Shown here: positions 17,285 through 24,894 of the stretch, piece by piece
Position numbering within the stretch: the first letter of the stretch is position 1
Layout: every line of letters begins with the position of its first letter
Assembly (NCBI GenBank): GCA_012840535.1
Contig: DULF01000138.1
Location: 1-37,435, forward strand
Direction: 5' to 3'
From: Clostridiaceae bacterium
GTDB lineage: Bacteria; Bacillota; Clostridia; Acetivibrionales; DUMB01
DNA length: 37,435 nt
Notes under the pieces: model-generated
Databases searched by the model: none
The model's input: the letters and a program-made list of their open reading frames with translations, nothing else
Told to the model about the DNA's origin: nothing
Made by a program: the position numbers and the translations under genes

Positions 17285-18178
17285 ATGAAAAAACACATTC
17301 TTATTTCAGATGTAATTGCAGCAGATTATGCCTATGATATGGCAAATCCCGAAATAGTAATTGGAAAATCGGAAGGAAAATATGGGGAACCAGTAGAAAA
17401 TAGAATTATTAGGGTTCCCAACAGCGGGAAATTGCCAGGATACGATTTAATTACTGATCAAGGCGGATGGATAGCTGTTTTTGCACCGTCAAAGAATTTA
17501 GCAAATTTGCCTGGACCGTTGTTTATCGAATCCTCAGCCAGGTTCAATGGCCGCCCTGCATGCTTCTTTGACAGCATGAATGCAGAGGCATATTTGGAAC
17601 ATCTAGATGCCAGGTTCAATATGAATGCGTTGCTTTCGATAACCGGCAATCCAAGAGATCAATCAACTTTCTTCAAAACTTTTTATGGATACAGACAGCC
17701 TTTTGATGTAGCAGTGCTACACCGTGCACATGGGGAACCATTTCCAAACACACAGTCGGCAATTGATACCTTTGAGCCTGAAGGTGGGCCTTCAATCGTC
17801 AGACTTCCTGGTGAGTCAAATAAATCCTACTGGGGAATGCTCACCGGATTTGAATTTCATGGCCACAAGTATGGCCGAACTCCGATAGAGATGAGTGAAG
17901 ATATGACAATACTGTTTGTTGCCCGTTTTTATGAAGATAAATCTTTCCTGGAACTCAACTGGAGAGATTCTTCCGGAGTTTTACAGACCAGTCGTACACA
18001 CACGGTAATGGCAAATAACGGAAATTTCACTAACTTCTTCCTTGGAGCAACTGGTTCAGGCTATACTTCTGCTGTGGCCTTAAAGATGGGAACATGGACT
18101 GAAGCTGAAATCGACCAGTTAAGGTCATGGGCGGCAGAATATCTGCCTCCGGTCGGGAAATTACCGCAAGAGCCATAG
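17285..18178 (+). CDS. Hypothetical protein, possible LamG/ConA-like lectin fold at C-terminus
   Basis: I do not recognise this 297-residue protein. It has no signal peptide, membrane helix or cysteine cluster and is rich in Phe, Gly, Asn and aromatic residues. The second half (about 165-290) includes LTGFEFHGHKYGR, MTILFVARFYEDKSFLEL, NWRDSSG and a closing MGTWTEAEIDQLRSWAAEYL. It reads like a beta-sandwich carbohydrate-binding (laminin-G/concanavalin-like) domain of the kind found in tail fibres and sugar-active proteins. The start has AAGGAG 8-9 nt upstream, and a strong terminator follows. Its place directly after GH106 suggests a role in handling the same glycan, but this is inference. 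Confidence 0.7.
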   Translation: MKKHILISDVIAADYAYDMANPEIVIGKSEGKYGEPVENRIIRVPNSGKLPGYDLITDQGGWIAVFAPSKNLANLPGPLFIESSARFNGRPACFFDSMNAEAYLEHLDARFNMNALLSITGNPRDQSTFFKTFYGYRQPFDVAVLHRAHGEPFPNTQSAIDTFEPEGGPSIVRLPGESNKSYWGMLTGFEFHGHKYGRTPIEMSEDMTILFVARFYEDKSFLELNWRDSSGVLQTSRTHTVMANNGNFTNFFLGATGSGYTSAVALKMGTWTEAEIDQLRSWAAEYLPPVGKLPQEP

Positions 18179-18282
18179 TTTTAGTCTACATGAAAATCCT
18201 CATAGTATTAGTCTTCATAAAACTGGCTCTATGTTAAGAGTTGGTACGGAACCTCTGGTAGAATAAAATATCACCATATTTT

Positions 18283-18322
18283 CCAGCGAGTAATCATAGG
18301 ATTACTCGCTGGTTTTGTTTTT
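18283..18322 (+). terminator. Strong intrinsic terminator of the isomerase/GH106 operon
   Basis: A perfect 13-bp stem, CCAGCGAGTAATC with GATTACTCGCTGG, and a 4-nt loop is followed by TTTTGTTTTT on the plus strand. It closes the rightward sugar operon. Confidence 0.9.
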
Positions 18323-18483
18323 AAAATCTTACCAAACAAAGAATGGCTAGACAAGAGTTATACTATTATTCGATAGTGTCAACTTTTTGTAGTATTTTCA
18401 GAACAAGTCTTCTTTGGTAAATCCTTAAAACTAAATTAATTCGGCAGTATAAATATTTTTGTGTAAACCAATTTCCTTCTATG
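18323..18483. other. Intergenic stretch without recognisable gene
   Basis: This is AT-rich sequence between the operon terminator and the LuxR-like fragment. No coding region, RNA or repeat could be recognised. The 105 bp before the terminator (18179-18282) is also non-coding. Confidence 0.5.
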
Positions 18484-18720
18484 TTAGTGAATAAACTTAT
18501 TTAATTTTTTCTCATTCTCTTCAGGATAATCATCTTTAAAATAATTTATAAGTAAATTCTCTTTATCTTGAATTTGCCGAATTTTTCTTAAAATGTTTTT
18601 CACATGGGTTTTTGCAGTTGTCAATTCAATAATCCGAATTTTACAAATTTTCTTTATCAAATAACAGCTAAAATAACTGTTGGTAAACGCCAATATCTGA
18701 ATTATTCTCCTGGTTTCGTG
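18484..18720 (-). pseudogene. Decayed LuxR-type helix-turn-helix fragment
   Basis: Minus strand: the reading RRIIQILAFTNS followed after a garbled stretch by KKICKIRIIELTTAKTHVKN and ILRKI resembles the LuxR/MalT C-terminal DNA-binding helices (typically ...IL..ia.G.SNkEIA..L.iel.TvKtHv.nIlrKl). A neighbouring frame reads DKE just where the ORF reads IKK, so one or more small indels probably disturb the first helix. The only start codon available is TTG at 18693 without a clear ribosome-binding site, and no receiver or sensor domain precedes it. It is most likely the tail of a lost regulator. It sits directly after the stop of the M24 peptidase gene. Confidence 0.4.
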
Positions 18721-18724
18721 TTTT

Positions 18725-19939
18725 TTACACTTTAATTAACCCGGGATTGTTGCCGGTAATACACCGTCCGCCTTCACGGGTTATAACAAATGTGTTTTCT
18801 ATGCCGACCATTCCGATATTCTCAATTCCTTTTTTCGGCTCAACTGCAATAGCATATCCTTCCTCAAGCGGTTCTGTAAAACCTCTTGCAATAACAGGCC
18901 ATTCATCTATATGCAGGCCGATTCCATGGCCCAAAAATTTGACCTGCCGGTTTCCAAAACCCATAAAGTTTTTCAAAAAGCTACCATCCAGGCCATCCAT
19001 TATTGAGTTATACAAATTTTCCGGAATTGTTCCCGGCTTTAGCCCCTCTGCAATCCTTTCCTGCAGTTCCACACATTTTTTATGGATTTTTACAGTATCT
19101 TCAGGCAGTGAACCGCCAAATACGTACGTCACCGTCTTGTCAGTGTGGTAGCCGTTTACACCGAATCCCAAATCAACAAAAACTAAGTCCCCTTTCCTTA
19201 ACCTGCGTTCACGGCTGCCAATGGCAGGTACTGCAGGGCACATGCCATAATTTCCACCGGGACCGTTAAAAAAGGACGGGTATATGGAACTTTCTCCAAA
19301 AGCAACCTGTCCGAGACCAATATCCGTATCAAACATGGCAAAACGTGATACTCCATGATGTCCTTCTTTCATCATTACAGAGTACAGTTCCCCGGCAAAT
19401 TCCGCTTCACTCATGCCTTCACGAAGCAGACCTGGAACCAGTTCCTCCAGTAACCTGGCATGCAATTTGCCGGCTTTTTCCATTATTGAAAGTTCATATT
19501 TGCTTTTCAAGGCTCTTACCCTGGAAATCTGTCTATCCAGGGACTTTATTCCCTTAAAGGGGAAATATTTCTGAAACCGCTGAAGCATGGCGACAGGAAC
19601 TGTTTCAGTCTCTACGTGAACAGTACCGGGAAAATCTTTTATACTTTCTACTGCATCACGGTAGCTGTTCATAGGTTTAATTGCAGGAAACATTGACTCA
19701 GCGCATGCCCGTTCAAAACTTCTTCTAACCCATAATACCGGTTCATCATCCCGTTGAATAAGCAATATGCCATCCTGCATGGTACCGGTAAAATAATACA
19801 TATTGACCTTGCTGAAAATCACAGCCATTTCCCACTCGGGATGGTCTTTGTTCATTTCACTCAAAAAACGTTTCATCCGCAATGTAAGCTCACTAGAAGG
19901 TACTTTTTCATATAAAGGTACATTTAAATAAGTATTCAT
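18725..19939 (-). CDS. M24 family metallopeptidase (Xaa-Pro aminopeptidase-like)
   Basis: This protein of about 404 residues has a creatinase-like N-terminal domain (about 1-150) and a pita-bread catalytic domain. The five metal ligands are all visible: two Asp in FVDLGFGVNGYHTDK, His in GHGIGLH, Glu in AVEPKKG and Glu in GIENTFV (residues 256, 267, 338, 367, 381). The HGIGLHIDEWP motif is typical of Xaa-Pro peptidases/prolidases. It probably removes N-terminal residues from peptides in the cytoplasm. I prefer ATG 19939 to GTG 19957 because GAGGA lies upstream of the ATG and nothing suitable precedes the GTG. It is monocistronic and divergent from the YyaL gene. Confidence 0.9.
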   Translation of the reverse strand: MNTYLNVPLYEKVPSSELTLRMKRFLSEMNKDHPEWEMAVIFSKVNMYYFTGTMQDGILLIQRDDEPVLWVRRSFERACAESMFPAIKPMNSYRDAVESIKDFPGTVHVETETVPVAMLQRFQKYFPFKGIKSLDRQISRVRALKSKYELSIMEKAGKLHARLLEELVPGLLREGMSEAEFAGELYSVMMKEGHHGVSRFAMFDTDIGLGQVAFGESSIYPSFFNGPGGNYGMCPAVPAIGSRERRLRKGDLVFVDLGFGVNGYHTDKTVTYVFGGSLPEDTVKIHKKCVELQERIAEGLKPGTIPENLYNSIMDGLDGSFLKNFMGFGNRQVKFLGHGIGLHIDEWPVIARGFTEPLEEGYAIAVEPKKGIENIGMVGIENTFVITREGGRCITGNNPGLIKV

Positions 19940-20051
19940 ATCCCCAGTAATCCTCACTTGTTAAAATTGTATGCGTATTTTTAAACCATTCTATTGTTCT
20001 CTTATCATAAATTTGTATAGTTTTTACCATTTCTTTGGTATTTATGTTCCA

Positions 20052-20060
20052 ATTATACCA
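20052..20060 (-). promoter_or_regulatory. Extended -10 promoter of the M24 peptidase gene
   Basis: Minus strand TGGTATAAT, a consensus extended -10 element, lies about 110 nt before the peptidase start. No good -35 box is seen, as expected for an extended -10 promoter. Confidence 0.45.
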
Positions 20061-20105
20061 CAGAACTAATTGACTCACCAGCCAACCCCGGCTTATAAGC
20101 AGTAT

Positions 20106-20133
20106 TTGAAATATGCCTTTTTGGGTATATTAT
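20106..20133 (+). promoter_or_regulatory. Candidate promoter of the YyaL gene
   Basis: TTGAAA (20106-20111), a 16-nt spacer and TATTAT (20128-20133) lie about 40 nt before the AAAGGAGG site and ATG at 20175. Confidence 0.5.
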
Positions 20134-20174
20134 ACTTAAAGACTTAGTTTTCAATCAATAAAGGAGGTGGTTGC

Positions 20175-22230
20175 ATGGCAAACATGAAAGTACCCAATAG
20201 ATTATCCAGGGAAAAAAGTCCGTATTTATTACAGCACCAATACAATCCTGTCGACTGGTTTCCCTGGAGGGAAGAGGCTTTTAATAAGGCAAAAGACGAG
20301 GATAAACCTATCTTCCTATCTATTGGGTACTCGTGAATGCTGTTAAAAGCCGGCTTGTCACTGGTGCCATGTCATGGAGAGGGAGTCCTTCGAAGACGAA
20401 GAAGTAGCAAAGCTTCTTAATGAAAACTTTGTTTCAATAAAGGTGGACAGAGAGGAACGTCCCGACATTGACAGTATTTACATGTCCGTCTGCCAGATCC
20501 TCACAGGTCACGGAGGGTGGCCGTTGACCATTATTATGTCTCCCGACAAAAAACCCTTTTATGCAGGTACGTACTTCCCTAAAAACGACAAAATGGGTTT
20601 GCCGGGGCTCATGACCATACTAAAAAGGGTTTCTGAATTCTGGACCAACAAAAGAGGAGAACTGATTGAATTAGGCAACAAACTTATTAGTATTATCAAT
20701 CAGCCTGTAGACGAAGGATATGGCGAAATTCCCGATAAGAGCATAATACACGAAGCCTTCTCCGAATACAAATACTCATTTGACATTGTTTATGGAGGAT
20801 TCGGCAATCCGCCTAAATTCCCCACTCCCCATAACCTATACTTCCTGCTCCGGTATTGGTATTTGACAAAAGAAGAATTTGCCCTGGAAATGGTTGAAAA
20901 GACACTGGATGCCATGTACAGCGGCGGAATATACGACCATATCGGGTTTGGTTTCAGCCGCTATTCCACAGACAGGCAATGGCTCATACCCCATTTTGAA
21001 AAAATGCTGTACGATAATGCGCTGCTGGCCATTGCATATCTTGAGGCATACCATGCCACAGGAAAAAACAAGTATGCGGAAGTGGCAAAACAGATATTTA
21101 CCTATGTCCTCAGGGATATGACATCCCCGGAAGGAGGTTTCTATTCTGCAGAAGACGCAGATTCGGAAGGTGTTGAGGGAAAATTCTACGTATGGACACC
21201 GGATGAAATAGAAAGCGCGCTTGGAAAAGATGACGCAAAGAAGTTCTGTGAATACTACAATATAACTGTCAAAGGAAATTTTGAGGGAAAGAACATTCCC
21301 AATTTAATAGAAACGGCAATACCGGAAAATGAAAAAGAATTCATTGAAAGATGCCGCGAAAAACTGTTTATTCACAGGGAAAAAAGAGTGCATCCATACA
21401 AAGATGATAAAATTCTAACCGCCTGGAATGGACTGATGATTGCAGCATTGGCTACAGGCGGCAGAATACTGTCCGATGAGACATACACGCATGCTGCGGA
21501 AAAAGCAGTAGAGTTTATCTTTAAGAAGCTTATAAGACAGGACGGCCGTCTCCTTGCCAGGTACCGGGAGGGTGAATCTGCGTTTCCTGCATACGTGGAC
21601 GACTATGCGTCTCTTGTATGGGGACTTTTAGAGCTTTATGAAACATCATATAATCCTGAATACTTAAAAAAGGCATTGCTGCTCAATGATGACATGATAA
21701 GGCTTTTCTGGGACAGGGAGAAAGGCGGACTTTTCATGTACGGGCATGACGGTGAGCAGCTCATAATCCGCCCTAAAGAGGTTTATGACGATGCAACTCC
21801 TTCGGGCAACTCAGTTGCCACATTGAATTTTCTCAGGCTTGCAAGACTGACAGGAAGTCATGCATTGGAAGAGTTTGCCCAGCAGCAGTTCAGGGTGTTT
21901 GGCGGTGAAATGCTGCGAGCGCCAAGAGCGCATGGATTTTTGCTATGTGCATTTATGTTCATGCTATCGCCTGCCAGAGAAATAATATTAGTTGAAAATG
22001 AAGAAAAAATTAATTCTAACGCCATGCTAAAAGTTCTAAGGGAAAATTACAACCCCTTCAGCACTTCCCTGCTTTACTCGGAAAAACAACCGGAACTTAG
22101 AACATTGATTCCATTTGTAGAAAATTACAAGGCTGTTGAAGGAAAAACAACAGCATATATATGTGAAAATTTTGCCTGCCAGGCGCCTATAACTGACGCT
22201 GCGAAATTTCGCGAAGCCCTGAAGCACTAG
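20175..22230 (+). pseudogene. yyaL: YyaL/DUF255 thioredoxin-domain protein, disrupted by a 19-nt insertion
   Basis: This family carries an N-terminal thioredoxin-like domain and an (alpha/alpha)6 glycosidase-like domain (formerly DUF255, SPATA20/YyaL). Translation begins at ATG 20175 behind AAAGGAGGTGG ([20 protein letters not shown]) but stops at TGA 20334 after residue 53 (...PIFLSIGYS). The active-site block CHWCHVMERESF resumes in another frame from 20356. Removing 19 nt (20334-20352) rejoins the frames and gives a protein of about 678 residues, the usual family length. The downstream 618 codons (ATG 20374 to 22230) have no other lesion. A product starting at 20374 would lack both cysteines and has no ribosome-binding site. 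It is a recent pseudogene or a sequence error. Confidence 0.85.
20334..20352 (+). other. 19-nt insertion bringing a stop and frameshift into yyaL
   Basis: The bases TGAATGCTGTTAAAAGCCG fall between the codon for S53 (TCG) and the codon before CHWCH. The segment starts with an in-frame TGA and contains TAA in the frame of the downstream part. I saw no second copy of it in the window by eye and no target-site duplication. Confidence 0.7.
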
Positions 22231-22289
22231 GAAATTTCCTTTAATACAAATATTGCAATTCTTATTGTATAATATATATGTGCAAAGAT

Positions 22290-22316
22290 AAAATAAGCCT
22301 TTACAGGGCTTATTTT
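22290..22316 (+). terminator. Terminator-like hairpin after yyaL
   Basis: AAAATAAGCC and GGCTTATTTT form a perfect 10-bp stem with a 7-nt loop, the T-run being part of the 3-prime arm. It lies 60 nt after the yyaL stop and just before the FAD-dehydrogenase start. It falls inside an upstream in-frame extension of that gene, a further reason to reject that extension. Confidence 0.6.
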
Positions 22317-22364
22317 ATGCTGTTTAACAAAATATGCATAAAAATCCGCCTTGGGAGTGTTGTT

Positions 22365-23765
22365 ATGAGCAGGAATAAATGGGATATTGCAATAATAGGC
22401 GCAGGTACATCGGGTATCTTTGCAGCATACGAACTAACAGACAAGAACCCTTCCCTTAAAATTATAATGCTGGAACAGGGAAATGATATTTATAACAGAA
22501 TATGCCCGTCAGTGAACCGGCGTTCAACAGATTATTCAAAAGACTGCATGAACTGCAAGACCTGCAGTATTATGAGAGGATTTGGAGGCGCAGGAGCTTT
22601 CTCGGACGGCAAGTACAACTTTACCACTGAATTTGGCGGATGGCTTAATGAATACATATCTGATGATGAAGTAATGAATCTGATAAACTATGTTGACAGC
22701 ATCAACGTAAAGTTTGGAGCAACTCTTGAAAGGCACTCCACTTACACAGACGAAGCCCGCTTTATCGAAAAAAAGGCCCTCGAAAATGACCTTCACCTGC
22801 TGAAAGCATATGTCAAGCACCTGGGCACTGAAAATAACTATAATATACTAAAGAAACTGTACGAGCATCTGAGTGCCAAAATTGACATATTTTGCAATAC
22901 AGCAGTGAAAAATATTTTGCCTTCTGACGGCAAGTACGAATTGGAACTTGAAAACGGCAACAAAGTAGAGTGTACGTATCTGGTCGTCGCACCCGGGAGG
23001 TCCGGAGCTGAATGGTTCTCAAACCAGTGCAGAAAACTTGGGTTAAACCTTATCAACAACCAGGTTGACATTGGTGTCCGTATAGAATTGCCTGCACAAA
23101 TATTTGAACACATAACCGATGTTGTTTACGAGGCCAAATTGCTGTACAGAACCAAGCAATACGGCGATATTGTCAGAACATTCTGCATGAATCCCTACGG
23201 TTATGTGGTTTCTGAAAACGTGGACGGTATTATAACCGTAAACGGCCATAGCTATACCGACCCTGCGCTAAGAAGTGAAAATACCAATTTTGCCCTGCTT
23301 GTAAGCAACAAGTTTACAAAACCATTTAACGAGCCATACCTTTACGGTAAAAGGATTGCATCCCTTTCCAACATGCTCGGCGGCGGAGTGCTGGTGCAAA
23401 GGTTCGGAGATTTGGTGAAAGGCGTGAGGACAAACGAGCACAGATTGTCCCAGAGCTTTACCAAGCCTACTCTCAACGCTACCCCGGGAGACCTGAGCCT
23501 GGTATTAACAAAGAGGCACCTTGACAATATTATTGAAATGATATATGCCCTTGACAAAATAGCACCCGGCACAGCCAACTATGATACATTACTGTACGGC
23601 GTTGAAGTAAAGTTTTACAGTGCAAGGCTTGAACTTACAAGTGAACTTGAAACCAAGCTCCCCAACATGTTCGCAATAGGAGACGGGGCAGGCATAACAA
23701 GAGGACTCTCACAGGCAAGCGCAAGTGGAGTCCATGTAGCAAGAAAAATCCTTGAAAGGATTTAG
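22365..23765 (+). CDS. FAD-dependent dehydrogenase (COG2509 family)
   Basis: This 466-residue protein begins with a Rossmann dinucleotide-binding motif, WDIAIIGAGTSGIFAAYEL (GxGxxG at about 12-17), followed by LEQG. Other features are a Cys-rich block (SKDCMNCKTCSIMRGFGGAG, residues about 60-80), a second nucleotide-contact stretch TYLVVAPGRSG and a C-terminal FAD-closing motif FAIGDGAGITRGLSQASASG. These match the uncharacterised FAD-dependent dehydrogenases of COG2509. I set the start at ATG 22365 (GGGAG upstream); the open frame reaches 22278 but that part crosses a terminator hairpin. The physiological substrate is unknown. The Cys cluster could bind a redox centre or zinc. It is probably monocistronic. 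Confidence 0.85.
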   Translation: MSRNKWDIAIIGAGTSGIFAAYELTDKNPSLKIIMLEQGNDIYNRICPSVNRRSTDYSKDCMNCKTCSIMRGFGGAGAFSDGKYNFTTEFGGWLNEYISDDEVMNLINYVDSINVKFGATLERHSTYTDEARFIEKKALENDLHLLKAYVKHLGTENNYNILKKLYEHLSAKIDIFCNTAVKNILPSDGKYELELENGNKVECTYLVVAPGRSGAEWFSNQCRKLGLNLINNQVDIGVRIELPAQIFEHITDVVYEAKLLYRTKQYGDIVRTFCMNPYGYVVSENVDGIITVNGHSYTDPALRSENTNFALLVSNKFTKPFNEPYLYGKRIASLSNMLGGGVLVQRFGDLVKGVRTNEHRLSQSFTKPTLNATPGDLSLVLTKRHLDNIIEMIYALDKIAPGTANYDTLLYGVEVKFYSARLELTSELETKLPNMFAIGDGAGITRGLSQASASGVHVARKILERI

Positions 23766-23813
23766 GGGACACTGGAATCGTCAGTACAGGGGGAGTTACA
23801 AGACAGGATCCGG

Positions 23814-23837
23814 TTCCGTGCCATCCTGGCACAGGAA
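23814..23837. repeat. GTGCCA/TGGCAC hairpin, possible REP-like element
   Basis: TTCC GTGCCA tcc TGGCAC a GGAA forms a compact 10-bp hairpin with one bulge. The sequence around it (23764-23855) is more GC-rich than its surroundings and carries GGGGACA and ACCGTCC motifs. No T-run follows directly, so it is a poor terminator. The composition is reminiscent of the repetitive extragenic palindromes spread by RAYT transposases; only a genome-wide search can tell. Confidence 0.4.
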
Positions 23838-23909
23838 ACAGACCGTCCTCCTACCTTACCTGCCACAGATGTTGTAATTTTTTTGATACTTTTTTGCAAT
23901 TTTAAGATT

Positions 23910-24563
23910 TTAAGCCACGCTCTCAGCACTAATATTCGTTAACCGCTTAATCATACTCTTTACGCTGGGAATTGCAAGAACTGCCATGCATATAAGCATG
24001 TCAGGAAGAATATAGGACATATTGTACGTCAGCGAGTAAACAAAAACATTCTGATCTCCCGCATAAGAGGCAAAGAAAACAACCCCCGACAAAAAGTGGC
24101 ATACAAACCTTGCCATACTGCCAACTGCTGCGCCCAGGTAATGGTTCTTTCTAAAAAGCCCTGCCAGTCCCAGGAGGGAAAATGCTAACGGGTAATCCAG
24201 CAAAAATTGCACCCAATGTACAAAAAACGGTTCCTGGATATATTGAAGTAGTCCGTAGCACAGTCCTGCAAGCAATCCTGCCCTTGGCCCGGCAATATAT
24301 GCAAAAATGAACATAGGAAGCATGCTGGCAAGGGTAACAGTGCCGCCATAAGGCAAGCTGACGATTTTGACATATGAAAGAACGAACGAAGCGGCAATAG
24401 CCAGGGCACCGTAAGTAAGAGTCCTTACATTGTAATTTGTCTTTCTGCTGATAACTATAAGTATCGCAGCAAGCAAAAGCAGCGCAATTACTGTTGCTAT
24501 AGGTTTTGGCTGCAGGAGCTCAACAATTTTCTCATTCAGTATAAACTTGATTTCCTCAAACAT
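23910..24563 (-). CDS. thiT: Energy-coupled thiamine transporter ThiT (ECF S component)
   Basis: This 217-residue hydrophobic protein has about six transmembrane helices and the ThiT-type loop VKIVSLPYGGTVTLASMLPMFIFAYIAGPRAGL, which carries the family's conserved substrate-site features (PYGG, ASMLP, GP..GL). It is the thiamine-binding S component that works with the general EcfA/A-prime/T module encoded elsewhere. The start at ATG 24563 has GAGGG about 8 nt upstream; the GTG at 24569 is too close. The assignment is strongly supported by the TPP riboswitch and terminator directly upstream. Confidence 0.92.
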   Translation of the reverse strand: MFEEIKFILNEKIVELLQPKPIATVIALLLLAAILIVISRKTNYNVRTLTYGALAIAASFVLSYVKIVSLPYGGTVTLASMLPMFIFAYIAGPRAGLLAGLCYGLLQYIQEPFFVHWVQFLLDYPLAFSLLGLAGLFRKNHYLGAAVGSMARFVCHFLSGVVFFASYAGDQNVFVYSLTYNMSYILPDMLICMAVLAIPSVKSMIKRLTNISAESVA

Positions 24564-24627
24564 AATCACAACCCTCTTTCATTAATTATTTACAATTTAT
24601 TGATTTTTACTCCGGAGTATACTTAAA

Positions 24628-24657
24628 AACCCCTTATCCTGAACAGGATAAGGGGTT
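24628..24657 (-). terminator. Expression-platform terminator of the TPP riboswitch
   Basis: The 13-bp perfect stem AACCCCTTATCCT/AGGATAAGGGGTT has a GAAC loop (read on plus). On the minus strand it is followed by TTTAAG, with the T-run partly in the stem. It lies between the aptamer and the thiT start and would stop transcription when TPP is bound. Confidence 0.85.
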
Positions 24658-24698
24658 AATATACAATAACCAATAGACTCTTACACAATAGACTCTAT

Positions 24699-24786
24699 TC
24701 TCCCTTCGCTAGTATTACCCAGTTCAGGTTCAATGGGTCGGAACAAACCAGTTCCCTCTCAGCCGGATTCTTCCAGCTCCCCAGGT
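24699..24786 (-). promoter_or_regulatory. TPP riboswitch (THI element)
   Basis: Minus strand: the conserved thi-box blocks are present in order, GGCTGAGAGGGAACT, then GACCCATTGAACCTGA, CTGGGTAATAC and TAGCGAAGGGAG. These match the pyrimidine- and pyrophosphate-sensing arms of the thiamine-pyrophosphate aptamer. The terminator at 24657-24628 indicates control by transcription attenuation of thiT. Between aptamer and terminator, AGAGTCTATTG occurs twice and may form part of the antiterminator. Confidence 0.95.
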
Positions 24787-24806
24787 TTTTATTTAGTTGT
24801 GCCTTT

Positions 24807-24836
24807 ATATTAGTATAACAGGTAGCCTGTTGTCAA
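24807..24836 (-). promoter_or_regulatory. Promoter of the thiT riboswitch transcript
   Basis: Minus strand: consensus TTGACA (24836-24831), an 18-nt spacer and TAATAT (24812-24807). Transcription would begin near 24800, just before the aptamer at 24786. Confidence 0.7.
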
Positions 24837-24894
24837 CACTTTCGTATCCCCGGTTTTGTATTTATTTTTGATAATATAACTGTTATAACAATTA

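Noticed and set aside
20334-20336. TGA in yyaL as a selenocysteine codon
   Set aside because: The frame after the TGA does not encode the family sequence; the real continuation is in another frame 19 nt further on, so reading the TGA as Sec would not rescue the protein.
20331-20355. T4 gene-60-type translational bypass in yyaL
   Set aside because: The stop after the take-off codon fits, but take-off TCG and the codon before TGT (GCT) do not match, and no supporting hairpin is evident. Kept only as a remote alternative.
22278-22364. N-terminal extension of the FAD dehydrogenase
   Set aside because: It crosses the yyaL terminator hairpin and lacks a ribosome-binding site; the Rossmann motif begins properly after ATG 22365.
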